Notes under the pieces: model-generated
Database searches by the model: none
What the model saw: only the letters and a program-made list of their open reading frames with translations
What the model was told of the DNA's origin: nothing
DNA from: JBBSUX01 sp038234045
GTDB lineage: Bacteria; Pseudomonadota; Gammaproteobacteria; Burkholderiales; Burkholderiaceae_C
Reading direction: 5' to 3'
Length of the DNA stretch: 16,706 nt
Assembly (NCBI GenBank): GCA_038234045.1
Contig: JBBSUX010000044.1
Location: 1 to 16,706, forward strand
Shown: positions 1-7,205 of the stretch, in pieces
Numbering within the stretch: the first letter of the stretch is position 1
Layout of the letters: each line of letters opens with the position of its first letter
Program-made: the position numbers and the translations under genes

Positions 1-2008
1 CGCCGGTTCGGGCGCCCTCTGCCGGCCGCTCGCCGCGGCGGGGTCCACGGCCTTCTTCGCCGCGTTCGCTTCGGCCTTCACCACCAGTACGTCCATCACG
101 CCGGCCTTCACCACCCCGACCGCCGCGACTGCCACGGCGGCTTTCCGCGCTGGCACCAGCCGAACCACCAGAAGGCGCAGAAGCTTGGGACACCGGGGTA
201 GCGGCAGGTGCTGCGGAAGCAGCGGGCTCGACACCCAGCATGCGTTTGAGCCAACCCAAGAAGCCGGGCTCGGCTGTCGGTTGGGCGTTCATAAACCCCG
301 GTGTGGGTACCGGCTCTGCTGCCTTGACCGCTGCTATCGGCTCACGTGCCGGCTCGGCATGGCTGCCACGCGTTGCGCTTGGGCGCGGTTGCGACTGCGG
401 CGCAGGAGCATCGGGCAGAACGCCCTTGATGATGGGTGTCTGCTTGTTGGTGGGTTCCTGAGAGCGGCGGGTGACGGTGGTGGGGTCCTCCGCAACGTCG
501 GCAAGTTTGTAACTGGCCTCGATCTGATCGAGCCGCGGATCGTCGTGCTTGAGCCGCTCCAGTTTGTAGTGCGGCGTCTCCAGGGTTTTGCTGGGAACCA
601 TCAAAACAGTCACGCGCTGCTTCAGCTCGATCTTCGCAATTTCAGGACGCTTTTCATTCAGCAGGAATGAAGCGACCTCGACTGGAACCTGCACATGCAC
701 CGCGGCGGTGTTGTCCTTCAGGCACTCTTCCTGGATGATCCGGAGGATCTGCAAGGCGCTCGACTCTGTGTCGCGAATGTGGCCGGAACCGCCGCAGCGA
801 GGGCAGGGAATCGAAGAGCCTTCGGAAAGCGCAGGCTTGAGGCGCTGGCGGCTCATTTCCATCAAGCCAAATTTGCTGATGCTGCCGAACTGCACGCGGG
901 CACGGTCTTGGCGCAAGGCATCGCGCAAGCGGTTCTCTACTTCGCGGCGGTTCTTCGACTCTTCCATGTCGATGAAGTCGATGACGATCAGGCCGCCCAA
1001 GTCACGCAGACGCATCTGGCGTGCCACTTCGTCGGCGGCTTCCAGGTTCGTGCGGGTAGCGGTTTCCTCAATGTCACCGCCCTTGATGGCACGGGCGGAA
1101 TTCACGTCGATGGAGACCAGGGCCTCTGTGTGGTCGATCACGATCGCGCCACCGGAAGGCAGCGTCACGGTGCGCGCATAGGCGGATTCGATCTGGTGCT
1201 CGATCTGAAAGCGGCTGAAGAGCGCCGCATCATCACGGTAACGCTTCACCCGTGACGCATGCTCGGGCATCACGTGCGCCATGAACTGGTGCGCCTGCTC
1301 GTAGATGTCGTCGGTGTCGATCAGGATGTCGCCGATGTCGTGATTGAAGTAGTCACGAATGGCGCGTATCACCAGGCTCGATTCCTGGTAAATCAGGAAG
1401 GCACCCTTGCCGCCCTGAGCAGCGCCGTCGATGGCGGTCCAGAGCTTGAGCAGATAGTTCAGATCCCACTGGAGTTCAGGTGCCGCACGGCCGATGCCGG
1501 CCGTGCGCGCGATGATGCTCATCCCCTTGGGATATTCGAGCTGGTCCATCGCCTCCTTCAGTTCGGCACGATCCTCGCCCTCGATGCGGCGCGATACGCC
1601 ACCGCCGCGCGGGTTGTTGGGCATCAGCACGACGTAGCGTCCCGCCAGGCTCACGAAGGTGGTCAGGGCCGCACCCTTGTTGCCGCGCTCTTCCTTTTCG
1701 ACCTGGACCAGCAGTTCCTGGCCTTCCCTGATGGCCTCGTTGATGCGGGCTTGGCTGGGGGACACCCCCTCGGCAAAGTATTGGCGTGAAATTTCCTTGA
1801 AGGGCAGGAAACCGTGGCGGTCTTCGCCATAGTCAACGAAGCAGGCTTCCAGCGAAGGCTCCACTCGGGTGACAACGGCTTTGTAGATGTTGCCCTTGCG
1901 CTGTTCGCGCCCTTCGATTTCGATTTCGTAGTCGAGGAGCTTTTGTCCGTCGACGATGGCCAGCCGGCGTTCTTCGGCCTGCGTGGCGTTGATCAGCATC
2001 CGTTTCAT
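1..2008 (-). CDS. rne: Ribonuclease E, partial (C-terminal end outside window)
   Basis: Endoribonuclease E starts mRNA decay and processes rRNA and tRNA. It is usually bound to the inner membrane as the degradosome scaffold. Reading from the ATG at 2008, the frame stays open to position 2 (669 codons). The N-terminus MKRMLINATQAEERR is typical, and an S1 RNA-binding domain lies near residues 37-118. The two catalytic metal-binding aspartates are in SIDVN (D301) and VIDFIDME (D344). The Zn-link cysteines are in PCPRCGGSG (C402, C405). A non-conserved tail follows, with a likely amphipathic membrane-binding segment PGFLGWLKRML near residues 581-591, then an Arg-Gly-rich stretch up to the window edge. 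The start is supported by an AAAGGA Shine-Dalgarno about 8 bases upstream. The gene is divergent from rluC, as in E. coli. The long tail favours RNase E over the shorter RNase G. The identification is very secure. Confidence 0.97.
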   Translation of the reverse strand, partial: MKRMLINATQAEERRLAIVDGQKLLDYEIEIEGREQRKGNIYKAVVTRVEPSLEACFVDYGEDRHGFLPFKEISRQYFAEGVSPSQARINEAIREGQELLVQVEKEERGNKGAALTTFVSLAGRYVVLMPNNPRGGGVSRRIEGEDRAELKEAMDQLEYPKGMSIIARTAGIGRAAPELQWDLNYLLKLWTAIDGAAQGGKGAFLIYQESSLVIRAIRDYFNHDIGDILIDTDDIYEQAHQFMAHVMPEHASRVKRYRDDAALFSRFQIEHQIESAYARTVTLPSGGAIVIDHTEALVSIDVNSARAIKGGDIEETATRTNLEAADEVARQMRLRDLGGLIVIDFIDMEESKNRREVENRLRDALRQDRARVQFGSISKFGLMEMSRQRLKPALSEGSSIPCPRCGGSGHIRDTESSALQILRIIQEECLKDNTAAVHVQVPVEVASFLLNEKRPEIAKIELKQRVTVLMVPSKTLETPHYKLERLKHDDPRLDQIEASYKLADVAEDPTTVTRRSQEPTNKQTPIIKGVLPDAPAPQSQPRPSATRGSHAEPAREPIAAVKAAEPVPTPGFMNAQPTAEPGFLGWLKRMLGVEPAASAAPAATPVSQASAPSGGSAGASAESRRGSRGGRGGEGRRDGRTGGEGRSERGEEGRGPRRGERPAEGARTG

Positions 2009-2043
2009 GATGCGGTTCCTTTTCGTGTCAATGGCGGCTCGTT

Positions 2044-2064
2044 GACGGCGTCATCACGCCCGTC
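2044..2064 (-). promoter_or_regulatory. Bulged stem-loop in rne leader
   Basis: GACGGCGT pairs with ACGCCCGTC across a CATC loop. This gives eight base pairs with one bulged C, about 36 bases upstream of the rne start. On the minus strand it would form a hairpin in the rne 5' leader. A role in RNase E autoregulation is inferred by analogy with the enterobacterial rne leader. Confidence 0.45.
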
Positions 2065-2074
2065 TGCGCCCGCT

Positions 2075-2088
2075 GGCCAAGCTTGGCC
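2075..2088 (-). repeat. Perfect 14-bp palindrome in rne leader
   Basis: GGCCAAGCTTGGCC is its own reverse complement. It lies about 65 bases upstream of the rne start, next to the bulged stem at 2044-2064. It could fold in RNA as GGCCA / TGGCC around a short loop, or act as a protein-binding dyad. The sequence alone does not decide. Confidence 0.5.
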
Positions 2089-2260
2089 CTTGTACTGCCC
2101 TGTATGGGCCCACGATGCGTGAACTGACGCCTGGAAACGAAAGGAATGGCCGATGGTCGCGTCTGCGGAAGCTGGATCAGCCTGGCAGGCGGTACGGTGG
2201 CGCGTGGATGAAGGCGAGGGCGGAGCGCGTAAGCGCGGCCGCGGGACGAGCCCCGATGGG

Positions 2261-2272
2261 GTGTCCGGACAC
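2261..2272. repeat. 12-bp palindrome beside an A6 run
   Basis: GTGTCCGGACAC is a perfect dyad, followed on the plus strand by AAAAAA and preceded by the small stem CCCCGATGGGG at 2251-2261. It could be an operator-like site in the divergent region. On the plus strand the A-run rules out an intrinsic terminator. No regulator is recognised. Confidence 0.35.
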
Positions 2273-2583
2273 AAAAAAGATTGCACGCATCTCAGCATGA
2301 GCGGGCAGGAGCCAGCGCCGTAAGGTGAGCATGAGTGCGATCAGCACGGGGGGTGTCTCGCTTAGTCCGCTGGACGATGGGCCGCCGGATAAGGCGGAAT
2401 CGGCCGGCTGGTATTCCGGTTCGGTGTTTCAAGGCGCCGGCTCGGTCGGGACTGGAGGAAGACGCCGGGAAGTTGCTTCCACAGCGTGCCCATTTTGTCT
2501 CGACGGCATCGACCTGCTGCCGCAATCGCAATGTGGGCCTGGACTAAACTCCAGAAGAATCAACCACTTACAACGTCGCGTCA

Positions 2584-3576
2584 GTGAAACACATTATAGG
2601 GGGCAAAGAGCCCGCCGAAACCCCGGCTGTAAGACAGGTGGAGGTGGGTGAGGATTCGGATGGGCAGCGCCTGGATAACTTCCTGTTGCGCGAGCTCAAG
2701 GGGGTGCCAAAGACACACGTGTACCGGATTATTCGAAGCGGTGAGGTCCGTCTCAACAAAGGGCGCGCGCAAGCGGACAGTAGAGTTGCCTTGGGCGATC
2801 TGGTCCGTATTCCGCCTGTTCGCGTTGCTTCCAAAGCGGAGCAGGAAGCCGCTTTGTCCATCGTCCCGCCGCGCGAATTTTCAGTGTTGTACGAAGACGA
2901 ACACATGCTTGCGTTGGACAAGCCCGCAGGAACGGCAGTCCATGGAGGAAGCGGCTTGAGTTTCGGCGTCATCGAGCAGCTGCGGCGCGCCCGGCCTCAA
3001 GCGCCGTTTCTTGAACTGGTGCATCGTCTGGATCGAGAAACTTCCGGGATCCTTCTGGTCGCGAAAAAGCGCTCCGCCTTGCTGCGCCTGCAGGCGCAGT
3101 TCCGGGCGCGCGAAACGGGGAAAACCTATCTCGCTTTGGTCAGTGGAGGCTGGACGGCAAAGCACAAGGTGATTGATCAGCCGCTGCACAAATTTCTGCT
3201 GGCTGATGGTGAACGTCGGGTCCGGGTCACGAGCGCGGAAGACCCGGACGGAATGCGCTCCATCACCTTGGTGGCGCCCCGCACGGTGTATCCGGTGCGC
3301 CCGGAGGTGGCGTTGCCCGCCATGTCGTTGCTGGAGGTCACCATCAAGACGGGGCGCACCCATCAGATACGGGTCCACCTCGCAGCTGCCGGACACCCGA
3401 TTGCCGGGGACGACAAATATGGCGACTTCTCACTCAACAGGACGCTCGTCCACGTCGGCCTTCGCCGCATGTTTCTGCACGCATGGCGCCTGCAGTTCGA
3501 CCATCCCGTGAGCGGGGAGCGGATCTCCCTGACAGCTGAACTGCCGCCGGAGTTGGAGCGCTGGGCACGGCCATGA
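2584..3576 (+). CDS. rluC: 23S rRNA pseudouridine synthase RluC
   Basis: RluC isomerises specific uridines of 23S rRNA to pseudouridine (in E. coli 955, 2504 and 2580). Read as 330 residues from the GTG at 2584, it has an N-terminal S4-like RNA-binding domain (about residues 28-75, DGQRLDNFLLRELKGVPK). The RluA-type catalytic domain follows, with HRLDRETSGILLVAKK carrying the catalytic D150, and the conserved GRTHQIRVH near 257-265. The motifs GTAVHGGSGLSFGVIE and GVPK match RluC closely. The start is uncertain. The GTG has no clear Shine-Dalgarno and is followed at once by CATTATAGG, which resembles a promoter -10. In-frame GTGs at 2638 and 2644 would still keep the whole S4 domain. An in-frame TAA upstream prevents extension. 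It is the first gene of the plus-strand run, divergent from rne as in E. coli. Confidence 0.95.
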   Translation: MKHIIGGKEPAETPAVRQVEVGEDSDGQRLDNFLLRELKGVPKTHVYRIIRSGEVRLNKGRAQADSRVALGDLVRIPPVRVASKAEQEAALSIVPPREFSVLYEDEHMLALDKPAGTAVHGGSGLSFGVIEQLRRARPQAPFLELVHRLDRETSGILLVAKKRSALLRLQAQFRARETGKTYLALVSGGWTAKHKVIDQPLHKFLLADGERRVRVTSAEDPDGMRSITLVAPRTVYPVRPEVALPAMSLLEVTIKTGRTHQIRVHLAAAGHPIAGDDKYGDFSLNRTLVHVGLRRMFLHAWRLQFDHPVSGERISLTAELPPELERWARP

Positions 3577-3624
3577 CCGATCACGGCGAGGCGCTGAGTT
3601 GACCTAACTAAAGTGGCACCACGC

Positions 3625-4302
3625 ATGACCAAAAACGACCAGGATTTTTCCCGCAGTTTCGACCTCATCGCGTTTGACTGGGACGGGACGCTCTACGATT
3701 CCACCGCTGTGATCGCGCGTTGTATCCAGTACGCGGTCAGAGATGTTGGTGGCACGGTTCCGGACGATAAGGCCGCCTCATATGTCATCGGGATGAATCT
3801 GCGGCAGGCGCTCGCACATGCCGCTCCGGATGTCGCGCCGGCGCAATACGATGAACTGGCGAGGCGTTATCAGCATCACTACCGCCAACATCACAATGAT
3901 CTGATCCTGTTTCCAGGTGTCCTTGTGCTGCTGCGGGCCTTGCGCGACCGTGGTTATATTCTTGCAGTGGCAACGGGAAAGAGTCGACGCGGCTTGGATG
4001 AAGCCCTTGACACCTTGGAGCTGCAAGGCTTGTTTCAGGGCTCCAGAACAGCCGATGAAACCGCGGGCAAGCCAGACCCCCTGATGCTCGAGCAGTTGAT
4101 GTGCCAGTTCAATGTCAGGCCCGAGCGAACGCTGATGATCGGCGATACGACCCACGACTTGCTGATGGCCCGCGCAGCAGGATGTGCAAGCGTCGGTGTC
4201 AGTTACGGCGCCCACCGTGCGTCGGAGTTCGCGCAGTTCCGGTCAAGTTTCATCGCCGCTTCAGTGAGCGAACTGAGCGAATGGCTCGCACGCAACGCAT
4301 AA
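3625..4302 (+). CDS. HAD hydrolase, phosphoglycolate-phosphatase-like
   Basis: HAD-superfamily subclass IA phosphatase of 225 residues. All four HAD motifs are visible. Motif I is FDWDGTLYDS, with nucleophile D18 and acid-base D20. Motif II is VATGKSRRGL (T117). The motif III lysine is in GKPDP (K149). Motif IV is MIGDTTHDL (D174, D178). A helical cap lies between motifs I and II. The family removes phosphate from small metabolites, and phosphoglycolate phosphatase (Gph) is the nearest well-known type, but the substrate cannot be read from the sequence. The ATG at 3625 is chosen. A GTG at 3613 in the same frame would add four residues (MAPR), and neither has a strong Shine-Dalgarno. The gene starts 48 bases after rluC and is followed 12 bases later by the Rieske gene, so these are probably co-transcribed. 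Confidence 0.88.
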   Translation: MTKNDQDFSRSFDLIAFDWDGTLYDSTAVIARCIQYAVRDVGGTVPDDKAASYVIGMNLRQALAHAAPDVAPAQYDELARRYQHHYRQHHNDLILFPGVLVLLRALRDRGYILAVATGKSRRGLDEALDTLELQGLFQGSRTADETAGKPDPLMLEQLMCQFNVRPERTLMIGDTTHDLLMARAAGCASVGVSYGAHRASEFAQFRSSFIAASVSELSEWLARNA

Positions 4303-4314
4303 GCGGTGCTTCCG

Positions 4315-4602
4315 ATGTCCGAGCTGAACCTGCTCTGCAATGAGGTCGAGCTCGCGCCTGGCGGTGCTGCGTTCTCGTTTTTAGTGCGGTTGCAGCGGCG
4401 AAGCTGTAATGCTTTCGCGCTCCGCCTGGTCGATGGATCGTTGCGCGCCTATCTGAATCGCTGTCCGCACATGGGCGCGGAACTTGATGGCGGTTCGGGC
4501 TTGTTTTATGCCGACGGCACGTCACAGCTTTTGCGTTGTTGCGCACATGGTGTGCTCTTTGATCCAGCCTCCGGTTTGGGTATGAACAGAGCAGATGTCT
4601 AA
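4315..4602 (+). CDS. Rieske [2Fe-2S] protein, apparently truncated by an in-frame TAA
   Basis: Small soluble Rieske-type protein of 95 residues. The cluster ligands are seen as CPH (C50, H52) and CCAH (C75, H78), with 22 residues between the pairs, inside NRCPHMGAELD and LLRCCAHGVLFDPASGL. Such proteins carry a [2Fe-2S] cluster and usually act as small electron carriers. No partner is visible here. Homologues I know of continue after the second ligand pair with a C-x-G-G-P-C-type loop and a final beta strand. Here the frame stops at TAA 4600-4602 soon after DPASGLGMNRADV. The same frame then stays open to a TGA at 4726-4728 with plausible protein sequence, giving 137 codons in total. The gene may be truncated, a recent pseudogene, or affected by a sequence error. 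The ATG at 4315 is preferred over the GTG at 4306. It lies between the HAD gene and sppA. Confidence 0.75.
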   Translation: MSELNLLCNEVELAPGGAAFSFLVRLQRRSCNAFALRLVDGSLRAYLNRCPHMGAELDGGSGLFYADGTSQLLRCCAHGVLFDPASGLGMNRADV

Positions 4603-4728
4603 GCGCTCATTCCGGTCAAGCTCTCTGAGCAGGACAGAACGGTCCGCTGGCATACTGCCAGTACCCTGGCGCCGGACAGGAGTTTCGAAGATCTTCCACC
4701 CCGATTTCGACCCTTCGCAGGGCGCTGA
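4603..4728 (+). pseudogene. In-frame tail of the Rieske gene beyond the stop codon
   Basis: Directly after TAA 4600-4602 the same reading frame runs 41 codons to TGA 4726-4728. It begins ALIPVKLSEQDRTVRWHTAS and ends FEDLPPRFRPFAGR. The pattern (L)xPV(x)n(E)xD(x)VxW is what a terminal strand of a small Rieske protein usually looks like. Counting it as coding also shrinks the gap to sppA from 162 to 36 bases, like other gaps in this run. No start codon or ribosome site marks it as a separate gene. I infer a detached C-terminus. Confidence 0.5.
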
Positions 4729-4764
4729 TCTTCTGGTTTTTTGACGCCCAGTACCTGCAACCCT

Positions 4765-5763
4765 ATGACAGAACCTGTTTTTCGTGATCCGCTCGACGAG
4801 CCGGGTCCTTCCCGCCCCACCCGCGATGCACGCCCTCCCGAAGGCTGGGAGCGCAAGGCAATTGAGCGCCTCGCGTTCAGCGCTCTACACGAGCAGCGCT
4901 CGGCGCGTCGCTGGAAAACCTTTGTCAGGATGTCCTGGCTCGTCTTCTTCGTAATCGTTGCGTGGTTTCTATTTCATCGCACCCAGCCCGCGACCGCCAC
5001 CAGCGCTGCGCATACGGCGGTGATTGACATCAAGGGCGAAATTGCGGATGGCGCTGATGCGAGCGCTGAGTCGGTTGTAGCAGCGATGCAGGCCGCGTTT
5101 GAGGACGACGGTGCGAAAGCAGTCGTTCTGCTCATCAATTCGCCCGGGGGCAGCCCCGTCCAGGCCGGCATCATCAACGACGAGATCTATCGTCTCAAGG
5201 CGAAGTATAAAAAGCCGGTCTATGCCGTCGTCGAGGAAAGCTGTGCCTCGGCGGCCTACTACATCGCCTCTGCTGCTGATCAGATATTTGTCGACAAGGC
5301 GAGCATCGTCGGAAGCATCGGGGTACTGATGGATGGATTCGGTTTCACCGGGTTGATGGACAAGCTTGGGATCGAGCGCCGTTTGCTCACTGCGGGGCAA
5401 AACAAGGGATTTCTGGATCCGTTCAGTCCGATGCCGGAAAATCAGCGCGCCTATGCGCAAGTCTTGCTCGAGCAGATCCACCAGCAGTTCATCGCAGTGG
5501 TCAAGAAGGGGCGGGGTGCGAGGCTGAAAGAGACCCCCGAGATTTTCAGCGGGCTCTTCTGGACAGGACAGCAAGCGATCGAACTCGGCTTGGCCGACCA
5601 CTTGGGAAACCTCGACTACGTCGCACGCGAGGTGGTCAAGGCAGAAGAAATAGTTGATTACACCCGCCACGACAACGTCGCAGAACGCCTTGCCAAAAAG
5701 TTCGGCGCCGCGATGGGCGCGGCTGCCATTCATTCACTGCAGGTGCTACCCGCGTTTCGCTGA
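4765..5763 (+). CDS. sppA: S49-family signal peptide peptidase, SppA-like
   Basis: Membrane-anchored serine protease of 332 residues. It would degrade cleaved signal peptides or small membrane proteins in the periplasm. A cytoplasmic basic N-terminus of about 55 residues precedes one transmembrane helix (about residues 57-71, SWLVFFVIVAWFLFH). A single S49 domain follows: VIDIKGEI, then LLINSPGGSPVQ, then ESCASAAYYIASAAD with the likely nucleophile S162. The probable general base is K214 in TAGQNKGFLDPFSP, by comparison with the Bacillus SppA Ser/Lys dyad. One S49 domain and this length fit the short (36K-type) form, not the two-domain E. coli enzyme. The ATG at 4765 is chosen over the in-frame TTG at 4741. 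No clear Shine-Dalgarno precedes either. The gene ends 36 bases from the convergent methyltransferase. Confidence 0.9.
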   Translation: MTEPVFRDPLDEPGPSRPTRDARPPEGWERKAIERLAFSALHEQRSARRWKTFVRMSWLVFFVIVAWFLFHRTQPATATSAAHTAVIDIKGEIADGADASAESVVAAMQAAFEDDGAKAVVLLINSPGGSPVQAGIINDEIYRLKAKYKKPVYAVVEESCASAAYYIASAADQIFVDKASIVGSIGVLMDGFGFTGLMDKLGIERRLLTAGQNKGFLDPFSPMPENQRAYAQVLLEQIHQQFIAVVKKGRGARLKETPEIFSGLFWTGQQAIELGLADHLGNLDYVAREVVKAEEIVDYTRHDNVAERLAKKFGAAMGAAAIHSLQVLPAFR

Positions 5764-5799
5764 GCTTGAAGCTCTGCACGAAGCGGCTCCGACCCGAAC

Positions 5800-6564
5800 T
5801 CAGATTCCGATCGCAAATACGGCTGGGGTCGAATTGGATGGTGCGCCTTCGGCTGGAGCTTGCCGCCACTCGGCAACTGTTGCGCAGCGCGTCTGCGCAT
5901 GCGCGAGTGTCATGCCGCTGCTGACCGACAGGCGCGTATTGCCGTCGAGGTGCGCGACCAAGGCACTGAACATTGCAGTGTTGCGATAGGGCGTTTCAAT
6001 AAACAGCTGCGACTGTCCTGTGGACCGCGCAATTGTCTCCAGCTCCTGACTGCGGCGCTTTCTTTGCGCAGAATCCTGCGGCAGATAGCCGACGAAGGCG
6101 AAGTTCTGCCCATTCAGGCCGCTTGCTGCGAGCGCCAGGAGCAGGGAAACCGGTCCCACAAGTGGCACGACCTTGATCGATAGTGCATGGGCGGCGCGCA
6201 CCACTGAGCTTCCCGGATCCGCAATTGCTGGCATTCCGGCCTCACTGAGAAGGCCCATGTCGTGGCCTTGCACCGCAGGCGCAAGGAGCGGGCGTGCATC
6301 GTATTGGCCATCGTGATCGCCTTTTTTGTGGATGTGGCGTGCCAGCTCCACGATCTGCTGCTGCTGCAGCGGCAAGGCAAGGGGGTGAATTTCGTTAACG
6401 CGATTCAGATACGCCCGTGCAGAACGCGCGTTCTCGCACACCCAGTGGGACAGGCGGGCGACAACGCGCAATGTCGCGTCGGGCAGCACTTCGTCAAGCG
6501 AAGTTTTTTCGTCGCAACCGAAGTCGAGCGGCGCCGGTACCAAAAAGAGCGTTGCGGGCTTCAT
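5800..6564 (-). CDS. RsmI-like SAM-dependent methyltransferase (tetrapyrrole methylase fold)
   Basis: Protein of 254 residues related to RsmI, the enzyme that 2'-O-methylates C1402 of 16S rRNA. It starts LFLVPAPLDFG, in place of the usual LYLVATPIGN. It keeps the family core: LLSEAGMPAIADPGSSVVRAA (about 105-125), VVPLVGPVSLLLALAASGL (132-150), FAFVGYLPQDSAQRKRR (155-171) and LFIETPYRN (187-195). It is shorter than E. coli RsmI (286) and diverges at the N-terminal and C-terminal ends. Betaproteobacteria often encode such a second RsmI-like protein next to maf, so it may be a paralogue with another target. I give no symbol. Its start overlaps the maf stop (ATGA at 6564-6561), so the two are translationally coupled, and it converges on sppA. 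Confidence 0.85.
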   Translation of the reverse strand: MKPATLFLVPAPLDFGCDEKTSLDEVLPDATLRVVARLSHWVCENARSARAYLNRVNEIHPLALPLQQQQIVELARHIHKKGDHDGQYDARPLLAPAVQGHDMGLLSEAGMPAIADPGSSVVRAAHALSIKVVPLVGPVSLLLALAASGLNGQNFAFVGYLPQDSAQRKRRSQELETIARSTGQSQLFIETPYRNTAMFSALVAHLDGNTRLSVSSGMTLAHAQTRCATVAEWRQAPAEGAPSNSTPAVFAIGI

Positions 6565-7181
6565 CCGATGTGCAAGCCGGCGGCTCTGAGAAGCTGGCAG
6601 GTCCGGATGAGCGGAAGCCCGATCAGGGCCGTGGGATCGTCGCTGTCGATGGCGTCGAGCAGGCTGATGCCGAGTCCCTCGCTCTTCGCGCTGCCTGCAC
6701 AGTCGTACGGCTGTTCGGCGTACAGATACGACTCGATCTCACGGTCGCTCAATTTGCGAAAACGCACCCGGACTTCCGCGCGATCACTGGCGCAAAACCC
6801 CGTTGCGCCGCACCGTACCGTTACGGCGGTATGAAAAACAACCGTCTTCGAACTCATCGCTCTTAGCTGCACGACGGCATTGCCGTGATTCCCTGGCTTG
6901 CCGAGTGCCTGGCCGTCGAGGTCTGCCACTTGATCGGAGCCAATAACTACCGCTTCTGGAAACCTCTTCGCAACCGCTGCTGCCTTGGCGTCGGCCAGCC
7001 GAACCGAAAGCGCGGCAGGTGATTCTCCTGGCAGGGCTGCTTCATCGACCTCCGGCGAGGCCACGTCGAACGCGATCCGAAGCCGCTGCAGCAACTCGCG
7101 CCGGTAGGGGGAGGTCGAGCCGAGCACGAGCTTGCGACCGCCGGACGGAACGGATAGTAGGGCACCTGCAGAGAATGTCAT
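6561..7181 (-). CDS. maf: Maf-family nucleotide pyrophosphatase, YceF subgroup
   Basis: Maf proteins hydrolyse non-canonical or modified nucleoside triphosphates. The YceF subgroup prefers m7GTP in E. coli. The 206-residue product has the family hallmark LVLGSTSPYRRELLQRL near the start, then SPEVDEAALPGESP, the catalytic-region IGSDQVADLDGQALGKPG, and FRKLSDREIESYL with CAGSAKSEGLGISL. The YPYDCAGS/K-SEG pattern and ALIGLPLI near the end match YceF more than the dTTP/UTP-specific Maf. The ATG at 7181 (MTFSAGALLSV) is chosen. The same frame is open far upstream, but that part is the shadow of yceD on the other strand. It is divergent from yceD with 36 bases between start codons, as yceF and yceD are in E. 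coli. Confidence 0.93.
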   Translation of the reverse strand: MTFSAGALLSVPSGGRKLVLGSTSPYRRELLQRLRIAFDVASPEVDEAALPGESPAALSVRLADAKAAAVAKRFPEAVVIGSDQVADLDGQALGKPGNHGNAVVQLRAMSSKTVVFHTAVTVRCGATGFCASDRAEVRVRFRKLSDREIESYLYAEQPYDCAGSAKSEGLGISLLDAIDSDDPTALIGLPLIRTCQLLRAAGLHIG

Positions 7182-7205
7182 CCCGCTATTTTCAGGGCTT
7201 TCTTC

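Larger units (their letters stand above)
2009..2583. other. Divergent rne-rluC intergenic region (575 bp)
   Basis: This stretch lies between the rne and rluC start codons. Short open frames exist on both strands, but none has a good ribosome binding site, recognisable protein or conserved look, so I call no gene. It holds several inverted repeats: a bulged stem at 2044-2064, a 14-bp perfect palindrome at 2075-2088, a 12-bp palindrome GTGTCCGGACAC at 2261-2272 next to an A-run, and a small stem at 2539-2554 (CTGGA / TCCAG). In enterobacteria the rne mRNA has a long structured leader through which RNase E controls its own message. The length and structure here would fit a similar leader, but that is inference. 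I could not identify a convincing sigma-70 promoter for either gene. Confidence 0.7.

Noticed and set aside
185..1789. Three long plus-strand open frames (185-670, 695-1255, 1259-1789)
   Set aside because: They are antisense to rne, whose conserved motifs run through the whole stretch on the minus strand. The GC-rich codon pattern makes such shadows common.
2115..2651. Short open frames on both strands in the rne-rluC gap
   Set aside because: They have no Shine-Dalgarno, overlap each other on opposite strands, and show low-complexity Arg/Ala/Gly-rich translations without domains.
5762..5774. GAGCTTGAAGCTC as a terminator between sppA and the convergent methylase
   Set aside because: Only a 5-bp stem with a 3-base loop and no T-run on either strand. 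It may be chance.
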